In this document: in pieces, positions 1-6,927 of the stretch | How the letters are laid out: every line of letters begins with the position of its first letter | Numbering within the stretch: position 1 is the stretch's first letter | Origin: an uncultured Slackia sp. | GTDB lineage: Bacteria; Actinomycetota; Coriobacteriia; Coriobacteriales; Eggerthellaceae | Length of the DNA: 14,683 nt | Reading direction: 5' to 3' | Assembly: GCA_900555495.1 (NCBI GenBank) | Contig: USLD01000014.1 | Span: 1 to 14,683 of the forward strand | The notes under the pieces: generated by a model | What the model was told of the DNA's origin: nothing | Seen by the model: the letters and a program-made list of their open reading frames with translations, nothing else | The model's database searches: none | Made by a program: the position numbers and the translations under genes

Positions 1-224
1 TTGGGAGAAAGTAGGCGGGAACGAAGGCAGAAGGAAAGCACTCGCGCAAAACGAATACGACCCGCCCCGCCTTCCGGCGAGACAGGCCGTAAACTCCTTG
101 TCTCATTGTCGATATTGCCTCGCGCGATTGGCATCGCTCTGCACAAGGCGGGCCTTGCGCACTCGAGACTACCTTGCGCTCAGCGCCACCCTGCGCGAGC
201 GACCATCGCCTCGCACGTGAAACC

Positions 225-2843
225 CTACTTTGCCAGCGCCCCCTTGATCAGGCGGCCGATCTGCACGATCGCGGTAGGAGCGAACGCCAGGCCGATGATC
301 TGGACGAACTGCATGCCCGTCAGCGGAGCGACCGAGAACGCGCTCTGCAGGAACGGGACGAACAGGACCAGCGCCAGCAGGACGAAGCCGCCCAGCCACG
401 CCAGCGGGACCCATTTATTGGTGAACAGGCCCAGCTTGAAGATGGACTCCTCGCCGCGGCAGTTGAAGCCGTGGAACAGACGCGCCAGCGCGAGCGTCGC
501 GAACGCCATGGTGGACGCGAGGGCCGCGCCGCCGGCGTTAAGACCCAGGAAGAACGCCGTCATGGATGCCGTCGCGATCAAGGCGCCGTGCCAGACGACC
601 TTGCGCGCGAGCGGAGCGTCGAGGATCGATGCCTTGGGGTCGCGCGGCTTCTGGTCGAGCAGGCCCTTGCGCGCGGGTTCGAGCCCGAGCGCGATCGCAG
701 GCAGGCTGTCGGTCAACAGATTGATGAACAGCAGATGCACCGGCGCGAACGGCACGGGCAGCGCCATGAGCGACGCGAACAGCACGGCCATGATGCCCGC
801 CATGTTGCCCGACAACAGGAAGTGAATCGAGCTCTTGATGTTCGCGTAAATGCTACGTCCGTTCACCACGGCCTTCACGATGGTGGCGAAATTGTCGTCG
901 GCAAGTACCATGGAGGCCGCATCCTTGCTGACCTCGGTGCCCGTGATGCCCATGGCCACGCCCACGTCGGCGCGTTTGAGCGCAGGAGCGTCATTCACGC
1001 CATCGCCCGTCATGGAAACGATGCAGCCGCGGCGCTGCCATGCCGACACGATGCGGATTTTATGCTCGGGAGACACACGCGCATACACCGACACCTTAGG
1101 CAGGATTTCGTCGAGCTGCTCGTCGGTCATGGCGTCGAGTTCGGTGCCTTCGAGCGCGATGTCGCCGTCTTCGAAGATGCCGACGCTACGGCCGATCGCG
1201 GCCGCCGTGACCTTGTGATCGCCCGTGATCATGACGGTGCGGATGCCGCCGCGTTTGGCGTCGGCCACGGCCTGGGCGCTTTCCAGGCGCGGCGGGTCCA
1301 CCATGGCGGTCAGGCCGACGAACGTGAAGTCGCGTTCGTCATCGAAAGTCACATCGACGGAATCGACGGGACGATTCGCGAACGCCAAGACGCGCAGGCC
1401 CTGGCGCGAAAAGTCGTCGTTGGCCCGGGCGATGCGTTTGCGCATCTCGTCGGTCATCTCGACGTCGCCGTCGGCCGTCATCATACGCACGCAACGGGCG
1501 AGCAGCACGTCAGGGGCGCCCTTGGTCAACATGAAAAGCGATCCATCCACTTCGTGCACCGTGCTCATGAGCTTGCGGTCGGAATCGAACGCGAGCTCGC
1601 CCAGGCGCTCGTAGGCGGCGCGGGCATCCTCTTCGCGCAGACCGTGCGCGTCGCCCCAATCGACCAGCGCGATTTCGGTGGGATCGCCCACCGCGGCGCC
1701 GGTCTCTTCGTCGGTGGTGGCGTCGCTTGCCAGAAGGCCCACGCGTATCAGACGCAAGGCGACCGGGTCGCTCGTCGAAGCGTCGGCGGCTTCGACCTCC
1801 TTGCCGTCGAACCAGGCCTTGACCACCGTCATCTTGTTCTGCGTCAGCGTGCCCGTCTTATCAGAGCAGATCACGCGCACCGAACCCAGGCTCTCGACGG
1901 CCTTGAGGTCTTTGATGATGGCGTTTTCCTTGGCCATCTTCTGCGTTCCCATGGCGAGCACGATGGTGACGATCGAGCTAAGCGCTTCGGGGATGGCGGC
2001 GACGGCCAGAGCCACGGCGAAAAGCAGCGAATCCATCACGGGCATATGGCTTCGGAAGATGGACAGCGCGAACACGAGCACGCACACGGCCAGAACCGCC
2101 ACGGCGAGCTTCTTGGAGAAATCGTCGAGGTTCTGCTGAAGCGGCGTCTTGCGCTGCTGCGTCTGATTCATAAGGTGGGCGATATGGCCGATTTCGGTCT
2201 GCATGCCCGTGCCCGTGACCACCATGAGGCCGCGGCCATATGTGACGAGCGATCCCGAAAACGCCATATTCTTCTGGTCGCCCAGAGCGACGGAATCGCC
2301 GGACAAGGCCTCGGCGCCCTTCTCGACGGCTTCCGATTCGCCCGTCAACGAGCTTTCGTTCACTTTGAGCGAATAGCATTCCACCAGGCGGCCGTCGGCG
2401 ACCACCATGTCGCCCGCTTCGAGGAAGACCAGATCGCCCGGCACCACGTCGGGACCTGCGACCTCCTCGCGTGCGCCGTCGCGCAGCACCTTCGCCACAG
2501 GAGCCGACATGTTCTTGAGCGCGTCGAGCGATTTTTCCGCCTTCATGTACTGAACGGTGCCGAGCACCGCGTTCAAAATCAGCACGGCGATGATGACAAG
2601 CGTGCTTTCCGCATCCCCCGTCAGCATGGAAATGCCCGCCGCGATGATCAAAATGACGACCAGCAGATCCTTGAACTGCTCAAGGAACACCATAAGGACG
2701 CTTTTCTTCTTCCCTTCGGCAAGCTTGTTGGGCCCGTGCGCCTCGAGACGCGTGCGGGCCTGCTCGCTCGAAAGGCCGTCCGCCGAGGTGTCGAATTTGT
2801 CAAGCACCTGCTGCGCGGACATGCGGTAATACGGTTCAGCCAT
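225..2843 (-). CDS. Calcium-type P-type ATPase (PMR1/SERCA-like P2 family)
   Basis: An 872-residue membrane pump that uses ATP to export a cation, most likely Ca2+ (possibly Mn2+), across the cytoplasmic membrane. The N-terminal cation-ATPase domain comes first, with the actuator motif TGES at 167-170. The M4 ion-site motif AIPEAL is at 283-288, the phosphorylated Asp328 lies in DKTGTLT, the nucleotide-site motif KGAPD is at 441-445, and the hinge motif GDGVNDAPAL is at 613-622. M6 reads FINLLTDSLPA, with N708 and D712 matching SERCA N796 and D800. Together with E286 in M4 this gives a complete site II. In M5, N680 is kept but the position matching SERCA E771 is Gly683, so site I looks absent, as in PMR1-type pumps. 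The start is the ATG at 2843, just after AGAAAGGGGAAG; the frame stays open upstream into the neighbouring gene, but without signal. Transport family is secure; the ion is inferred. Confidence 0.93.
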   Translation of the reverse strand: MAEPYYRMSAQQVLDKFDTSADGLSSEQARTRLEAHGPNKLAEGKKKSVLMVFLEQFKDLLVVILIIAAGISMLTGDAESTLVIIAVLILNAVLGTVQYMKAEKSLDALKNMSAPVAKVLRDGAREEVAGPDVVPGDLVFLEAGDMVVADGRLVECYSLKVNESSLTGESEAVEKGAEALSGDSVALGDQKNMAFSGSLVTYGRGLMVVTGTGMQTEIGHIAHLMNQTQQRKTPLQQNLDDFSKKLAVAVLAVCVLVFALSIFRSHMPVMDSLLFAVALAVAAIPEALSSIVTIVLAMGTQKMAKENAIIKDLKAVESLGSVRVICSDKTGTLTQNKMTVVKAWFDGKEVEAADASTSDPVALRLIRVGLLASDATTDEETGAAVGDPTEIALVDWGDAHGLREEDARAAYERLGELAFDSDRKLMSTVHEVDGSLFMLTKGAPDVLLARCVRMMTADGDVEMTDEMRKRIARANDDFSRQGLRVLAFANRPVDSVDVTFDDERDFTFVGLTAMVDPPRLESAQAVADAKRGGIRTVMITGDHKVTAAAIGRSVGIFEDGDIALEGTELDAMTDEQLDEILPKVSVYARVSPEHKIRIVSAWQRRGCIVSMTGDGVNDAPALKRADVGVAMGITGTEVSKDAASMVLADDNFATIVKAVVNGRSIYANIKSSIHFLLSGNMAGIMAVLFASLMALPVPFAPVHLLFINLLTDSLPAIALGLEPARKGLLDQKPRDPKASILDAPLARKVVWHGALIATASMTAFFLGLNAGGAALASTMAFATLALARLFHGFNCRGEESIFKLGLFTNKWVPLAWLGGFVLLALVLFVPFLQSAFSVAPLTGMQFVQIIGLAFAPTAIVQIGRLIKGALAK

Positions 2844-3021
2844 CGCTTCCCCTTTCTCTCTCTTCCCTATCGCCAGTGTAACGAGGGAGAAACGCGAGCA
2901 TGACGGCGCGAAGCAATCGTTTCCTTCGTGAAAGAATGCCGTCGGCAACCCGTAGCGAAGCAAGGCGATCCGACAGACGCACGGCTCCGGGGGGGGGCGT
3001 CGGATACGCGGAGGGGAAACG

Positions 3022-3822
3022 CTATTCAGAAGGAGTGCGCCACTGGCAAGGATCGGGCGCGGCGCCCGCGCGGATGCCTTCGATGATAACGAAGAGGCCG
3101 TTTTCGAAAGAGCGCTCGGAATAACCCGCTCGCACCGAACGTTTCCAACGGTCGTTAGGCGCGACGATGCGCGTCGAAACGACGCGCCTGCCCGTAAGCA
3201 TGCCGGGCACACGCGACTCGGTGGCGAAGCGCGCGTTGTCGCCCGCGCCCGAAACCGGCGTCGGCGCCACTCCGCGCTTGGTCGGCTTCTCGCGTTCTTT
3301 GCGTTCCTCTTTCTCCTTCTCGCGCTCGACGCGCTGAAGCGAACGCAAGCAGAAGCCGGCGAAAAACGCGTCGGCGATGCTCAGCATTTGAACGGCTATC
3401 TCTTCGGGCATGCCCTGCTCCAAATAAATCGCGCGCAGGCGCATCATGTACGGCTCGAGCCCTTCTGAAATGCACGGATCATTGAGCAGACGCGCGAAAT
3501 GCGGACGGCGCACGCATGCGTGCCGCAGCGAGCGCATCGTGCGCAGCAACGTTTCCTCCCACGGCTCGCCGCGCAATGCACGCGTATCGGCGCTTTCGAG
3601 GAAGCGGGCGACCACTTCGTTGAGCAGCGCTTCGCGGGACGGAACGTAACCGTAGACCGCCATGGCGGTCACGCCGAGCTTGGCACCCAGCGCGCGCATG
3701 GAACACGCCTCGGGCCCTTCGGCGTCGACGAGCGCGAAGGCCGCGGCGACCACCTGCTGCTTCGACAGCGTGCCCCGCTTACGTTTCGCAGGCGGCTTTC
3801 CCTTGCCTTGCTCGGCGGCCAT
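3022..3822 (-). CDS. TetR/AcrR-family transcriptional regulator
   Basis: A 266-residue DNA-binding repressor of the TetR type. After a basic N-terminal tail (residues 1-20), the helix-turn-helix domain spans about 20-72, with SMRALGAKLGVTAMAVYGYV as turn and recognition helix. The C-terminal half resembles the TetR_C ligand and dimer domain: the last helix, FENGLFVIIEGI at 239-250, matches the family's usual end. A charged, low-complexity segment (about 165-182, mostly E, K, R) and a following loop make it longer than most relatives. The ATG at 3822 is preceded by GAAGGAGGACGCT, a strong ribosome site, so it is preferred over an in-frame TTG at 3843. The gene lies 178 bp upstream of the ATPase gene in the same direction, so the pair may be co-transcribed. 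Ligand and targets are unknown; self-regulation is suggested by the palindrome at 3887-3901. Confidence 0.88.
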   Translation of the reverse strand: MAAEQGKGKPPAKRKRGTLSKQQVVAAAFALVDAEGPEACSMRALGAKLGVTAMAVYGYVPSREALLNEVVARFLESADTRALRGEPWEETLLRTMRSLRHACVRRPHFARLLNDPCISEGLEPYMMRLRAIYLEQGMPEEIAVQMLSIADAFFAGFCLRSLQRVEREKEKEERKEREKPTKRGVAPTPVSGAGDNARFATESRVPGMLTGRRVVSTRIVAPNDRWKRSVRAGYSERSFENGLFVIIEGIRAGAAPDPCQWRTPSE

Positions 3823-3863
3823 AGCGTCCTCCTTCGACTTCAATTCGCGTATGACTCAAAACC

Positions 3864-3872
3864 ATTCTACCA
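3864..3872 (-). promoter_or_regulatory. Candidate extended -10 promoter for the tetR-like gene
   Basis: On the minus strand the sequence reads TGGTAGAAT, an extended -10 (TGn plus TAGAAT), 42 bases upstream of the ATG at 3822. The -35 position, 17 bp further upstream, is GTATAG (3887-3892), a poor match. The extended -10 would have to compensate. Not tested; judged by pattern only. Confidence 0.5.
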
Positions 3873-3886
3873 GGTATGATGTTCTT

Positions 3887-3901
3887 CTATACGTTGTATA
3901 G
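3887..3901. promoter_or_regulatory. tetO-like palindrome, probable operator for the TetR-family regulator
   Basis: CTATAC-GTT-GTATAG is a perfect 6-3-6 inverted repeat. Its length and form resemble the classical tet operator core (CTATCA-n-TGATAG). It covers the -35 position of the candidate promoter for the adjacent TetR-family gene, which is where a self-repressing protein would bind. The palindrome is seen directly; binding is inferred from position and family. Confidence 0.55.
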
Positions 3902-3903
3902 TT

Positions 3904-3943
3904 CTGGTGAAGGCCGTTATGCTTGATAGACGGCCTTCACCAG
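3904..3943 (-). terminator. Perfect 14-bp hairpin overlapping the end of tlyA
   Basis: CTGGTGAAGGCCGT (3904-3917) and its exact reverse complement (3930-3943) flank a 12-base loop. The tlyA stop codon (3917-3919) sits at the end of the inner arm and start of the loop, so the hairpin includes the last coding codons. No T-run follows on either strand, so it is an imperfect intrinsic terminator. It may instead stabilise the 3' end of the message or insulate the regulator's promoter immediately downstream. Confidence 0.5.
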
Positions 3944-4705
3944 ATATTCGACATTGCCCTGAGCACCCGTGATCGGGCTTTCGACCACGCCCTCGATTGC
4001 GAATCCGGCAGCGGAAAAAGCCTCTTTCACCTCTTCGACCACGCGCAATCTAACGGCTTCGTCGCGCACGATTCCGCGATCTGTTTCGTCATGGGCGCTT
4101 TCGAACTGGGGCTTGATCAGCGCGAGCACCACGCTGCCCTGCGCACACAACGCCGCGAATACCGGCGCCAGACCCGCCAGTCCGATGAATGAAAGATCGG
4201 CCACCAAGACGTCGAACGGCGCGCCTAATTCCTCGGGCGAAGCGGTTTTGATATTGGTGCGCTCGAACACCGCAACGCGCGGGTCCTCGCGCAGCTTCCA
4301 TGCAAGCTGTCCGTAGTTCACGTCGACGCACGCCACGCTGAGCGCCCCCGCCTGCAAAAGGCAGTCGGTGAAACCGCCCGTCGAGCTGCCGATGTCGATG
4401 CAGCGCGCGCCTTCGACGTTTTGTTTGAAGGCGTCCAGAGCACCTTGCAGTTTATGTCCGCCGCGGCTGACGAACGCACGCCTGTTGCGCACGAACACAT
4501 CGGCGTTCTCGCGCACCATCACGGCCGCGCTCGTGGGATACACATCATCGACGCGGACTTCGTGAGCCAGCACGGCGCGCAGCGCCTGGCCGCGATCGTC
4601 GAAATAACCCAGTTCGACAAGCAGGTCGTCGAGCCGTAGCTTCTTCGGCTTGACTTTGCGCGCAGGGCGCGGCGTATTCACTTCGCTGGATTCACGATTC
4701 GACAC
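3917..4705 (-). CDS. tlyA: TlyA-family rRNA methyltransferase (S4 + FtsJ domains)
   Basis: A 262-residue S-adenosylmethionine-dependent 2'-O-methyltransferase. In Mycobacterium TlyA modifies 16S and 23S rRNA and affects capreomycin sensitivity; some homologues are annotated as haemolysins. An N-terminal S4 RNA-binding domain (about 23-75, LRLDDLLVELGYFDDR) is followed by FVSRGGHKL (78-86) and an FtsJ/RrmJ fold. The SAM-binding loop is DIGSSTGGFTD (104-114); DLSFI (170-174) and IKPQFE (197-202) are the later catalytic-region motifs. The GTG at 4705 is chosen because AGAAAGG lies six bases upstream and it gives the usual family length. In-frame ATGs at 4741 and 4861 lack a ribosome site and extend into the upstream regulatory region. 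It is separated from dxs by the sigma-factor pair. Confidence 0.92.
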   Translation of the reverse strand: MSNRESSEVNTPRPARKVKPKKLRLDDLLVELGYFDDRGQALRAVLAHEVRVDDVYPTSAAVMVRENADVFVRNRRAFVSRGGHKLQGALDAFKQNVEGARCIDIGSSTGGFTDCLLQAGALSVACVDVNYGQLAWKLREDPRVAVFERTNIKTASPEELGAPFDVLVADLSFIGLAGLAPVFAALCAQGSVVLALIKPQFESAHDETDRGIVRDEAVRLRVVEEVKEAFSAAGFAIEGVVESPITGAQGNVEYLVKAVYQA

Positions 4706-4925
4706 GACGGACCTTTCTTCATAATGACGAAGATGCGACATGCGATGCGAACCCGATCGGAACAGGCGGCAAAGCCGCGCACGGCCCGAAGCCGACGCAA
4801 AGCCGCAGCACGGCATCTTCGAAAAATCGTTTTTTCTTTCAAGCGATGTCAAAAAACGCATCGCTCATTCGTATTGTAAGCGAGCAACGTTGCAAAGCAC
4901 ACCGAACAAACCGAAGGAGGGCGCC

Positions 4926-5591
4926 ATGCGCATGAACAACCGATACGACGCGCACGCCGCCGCACCATGCCGCCGCAATGTGCACGTCGATCCCGAAATC
5001 GAAGCACGACGTCTGGTCGCCACGTATTCGAACCTGATCCTACGCCTTAGCTTCACATATCTGAAATCGACGCACGATGCGCAAGATATCTGCCAGAACG
5101 TCCTCATGAAGCTGACCGGACGAAGCGAGCCGTTCCAGAGCGCAGAGCATGAGAAAGCTTGGGTGGTGCGCGCGACGGCCAATGCCTGCAAAGACCTGCT
5201 TCGCAATTCCTATCGTCGCACCTCGGCCCCGCTCGAAGCTGCCGCCGACTGCAAAGCGCCCGAAGAGCCCGAGGGAAGCGACGTGCTCGACGCGGTGATG
5301 AAGCTCGATGAAAAATACCGCGAATCGATCTATCTGCACTACTACGAAGGGTATTCCATCGCAGAGATAGCCGCTCTCACCGACCGCAGCGCCTCTGCGG
5401 TAGCCGCGCACTTGAGCCGCGGGCGCACGAAGCTGCGCTCCCTGCTGGGCGATGCGGCATCCGAGCTAGGCCCCGAACCGAACGACGGAGCCGATGACGA
5501 CGACCCCGTTGCGAAAAAGCATGCGGCACGAGCGCCGTCGATATTCCGAAAGGCAACGAACGCCGCACATGGCGCAACGCAGTCGCTTTAA
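4926..5591 (+). CDS. ECF-type RNA polymerase sigma factor
   Basis: A 221-residue sigma-70 family protein with the two-domain ECF layout. Region 2 (about 28-98) includes LILRLSFTYLKSTHDAQDI and the -10-binding stretch ending LLRNSYRR. Region 4 (about 120-175) contains YYEGYSIAEIAALTDRSASA, the -35-binding helix-turn-helix. There is no region 3 between them. The C-terminal tail (180-221) is unusual for the family: an acidic run (DGADDDD) followed by basic residues. The ATG at 4926 lies five bases after GAAGGAGGG; a second ATG at 4932 is possible. The membrane protein encoded 86 bp downstream is its likely anti-sigma partner, as in the sigma/DUF4179 pairs of Clostridia. The controlled genes are unknown, though self-activation is common in this family. 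Confidence 0.9.
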   Translation: MRMNNRYDAHAAAPCRRNVHVDPEIEARRLVATYSNLILRLSFTYLKSTHDAQDICQNVLMKLTGRSEPFQSAEHEKAWVVRATANACKDLLRNSYRRTSAPLEAAADCKAPEEPEGSDVLDAVMKLDEKYRESIYLHYYEGYSIAEIAALTDRSASAVAAHLSRGRTKLRSLLGDAASELGPEPNDGADDDDPVAKKHAARAPSIFRKATNAAHGATQSL

Positions 5592-5612
5592 TGCGATCGC
5601 GGTATCCCGCAT

Positions 5613-5639
5613 CCCGTCGCCGACCCGTCGGGCGACGGG
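5613..5639 (+). other. Hairpin between the sigma factor and its partner, with an alternative fold
   Basis: CCCGTCGCC (5613-5621) pairs perfectly with GGCGACGGG (5631-5639) around a 9-base loop. A second CCCGTCG copy at 5624-5630 can instead pair with CGACGGG (5633-5639), so two exclusive folds are possible. No T-run follows. It may slow or partly stop transcription into the downstream gene, or protect the message; no function is shown. Confidence 0.4.
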
Positions 5640-5677
5640 ACCCTTCCTACCGACCCTCAGTCTCTCTGGAGGCCATC

Positions 5678-6817
5678 ATGTATAAAACGTATCGACAGGC
5701 CCTTGATTCCATGGCCTTTTCCGAAGAAGCGTCCGAACGCATGACGAACGATCTGACCCAGGCCATCGCCGAACGCCAGGCGCGCGAGGCAGAAGCCGCT
5801 GCCGCCGTGCCCGCACCCGCCGCCACGCAGACGCACGCCACGAACAGGCGCGCACCGCGCTTCAAGAAACGTTGGCAGCTCGTCGCAGCCGCAAGCCTCG
5901 CGGGCGCCCTGGTAGTGGGAAGCGCAGGCGCAATCGCCGCGACCGGCACGCTGACGACCGTGAACGGGCTGCTCGACGACATGTTCAACGGCGCGCCGGC
6001 ATCCACCGAAGTCATCGATGCGATCGGCCGTCCCATCGGCGCATCCGCCACCTGCAACGGCGTCACCGTGACCGCAGACACCGTGGTGGGCGACCGCTAC
6101 AATTACGTCGTGGTGTTCAGCATCGCACGCGACGACGGCGAGCCTTTCGACGTGACCCCGAACGATGCGGGCACGCTGCCTCTGATGTTCGAAGGTCCGT
6201 CGGGCATTCATATCGACTGGATGAACGGCGGGGGCGGAAGCATCCACTTCTACGATGCCGACCCGAACGACAACGCCATTCAGATGGTCGAAAGCATGTC
6301 CGCCGACACCTTCAACGGCAAAGGCATCATCGGCAACACCGCTCGCGTACATCTTGAAAACCTCTGCGTACTCGACGACGTAGATGGTCTGCGCACCCTC
6401 GTCGAAGGCACCTGGGACCTCAAGTTCACGATGAATTACGACGATACGACCATCGACCTTCCCGCCGGGTTCTCCGTCGATTACAACGGACTGAGCGCCG
6501 ATATCGAGTCGGTGGCCATCTCCCCCATCGGCATCACCGTCGACTACACGGCGCATGACGTCATGGACTGGCAAGACCAAGACAGCGGCAAGATGTCCGA
6601 CTGGAACGAAGCCGAAATGGACCGCATTCTGAATCTGCCCATCCTGATTTCTCTGGCCGACGGCACTGTGATCGACGCCACCGAAAGCGGCTCGGCCAGC
6701 ACGACGAATGACAACGGCACCACGAGCGTCCACAAAACCTACGTGTTCGACGTATTCGCTGCACCTGAAGACATAACGAGCGTCAGCATCGCAGGCGCGG
6801 AGGTCTGGTCGCGTTAA
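5678..6817 (+). CDS. Single-pass membrane protein, DUF4179-like; probable anti-sigma factor
   Basis: A 379-residue protein with a cytoplasmic N-terminal region (1-65), one membrane segment (about 67-89, WQLVAAASLAGALVVGSAGA) and a long extracytoplasmic domain. The first 35 residues (YKTYRQALDSMAFSEEASER) look like the helical sigma-binding region of these proteins, followed by an Ala/Pro-rich linker. The outer domain starts with GVTVTADTVVGDRYNYVVVF and later has EGTWDLKF (243-250), both similar to DUF4179 proteins from Firmicutes and Coriobacteria. The ATG at 5678 follows CTGGAGG; an in-frame ATG at 5591 overlapping the sigma-factor stop has no signal. The usual inference is that it holds the upstream sigma factor at the membrane until an envelope signal releases it. 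The domain name is from memory of the family; topology is seen directly. Confidence 0.75.
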   Translation: MYKTYRQALDSMAFSEEASERMTNDLTQAIAERQAREAEAAAAVPAPAATQTHATNRRAPRFKKRWQLVAAASLAGALVVGSAGAIAATGTLTTVNGLLDDMFNGAPASTEVIDAIGRPIGASATCNGVTVTADTVVGDRYNYVVVFSIARDDGEPFDVTPNDAGTLPLMFEGPSGIHIDWMNGGGGSIHFYDADPNDNAIQMVESMSADTFNGKGIIGNTARVHLENLCVLDDVDGLRTLVEGTWDLKFTMNYDDTTIDLPAGFSVDYNGLSADIESVAISPIGITVDYTAHDVMDWQDQDSGKMSDWNEAEMDRILNLPILISLADGTVIDATESGSASTTNDNGTTSVHKTYVFDVFAAPEDITSVSIAGAEVWSR

Positions 6818-6868
6818 CGCAATGCCGCATGCCGAGCGACACCGGAACACGGCATTCGAGCGCATAAG

Positions 6869-6903
6869 AAGGAGGCGACGGAGTTCTGCTCCGTCGCCTC
6901 CTT
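6869..6903. terminator. Shared hairpin terminator between converging operons
   Basis: AAGGAGGCGACGGAG (6869-6883) pairs perfectly with its complement at 6889-6903 around a TTCTG loop. It lies between the plus-strand anti-sigma gene (stop 6817) and the minus-strand dxs gene (stop 6928). On the minus strand the stem runs into CCTTCTTATG, a modest T-rich tail. On the plus strand the tail is poorer. It probably serves both directions. Confidence 0.8.
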
Positions 6904-6927
6904 GCGTTGCGATATGACCCAGCGCCC

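Noticed and set aside
144..157. CAAGG/CCTTG hairpin downstream of the ATPase as terminator
   Set aside because: The stem is short and no T-run follows on the minus strand; positions 1-224 otherwise hold nothing I can assign.
174..2903. A 909-codon open frame opposite the ATPase gene
   Set aside because: It is rich in His, Arg and Asp with no recognisable domain, a typical shadow of GC-rich coding DNA; the opposite strand carries all P-type ATPase motifs.
2844..3212. N-terminal extension of the ATPase up to 3212
   Set aside because: The extra 123 residues overlap the TetR-family gene, have no transporter character, and the ATG at 2843 has a ribosome site and gives the normal family length.
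4706..4861. Longer tlyA starting at 4741 or 4861
   Set aside because: There is no ribosome site at either, and the added residues do not resemble the S4 domain; GTG 4705 is better placed.
5657..6865. A 402-codon open frame opposite the anti-sigma gene
   Set aside because: It is a shadow frame; the plus strand has a ribosome site, a membrane segment and a family-like domain.
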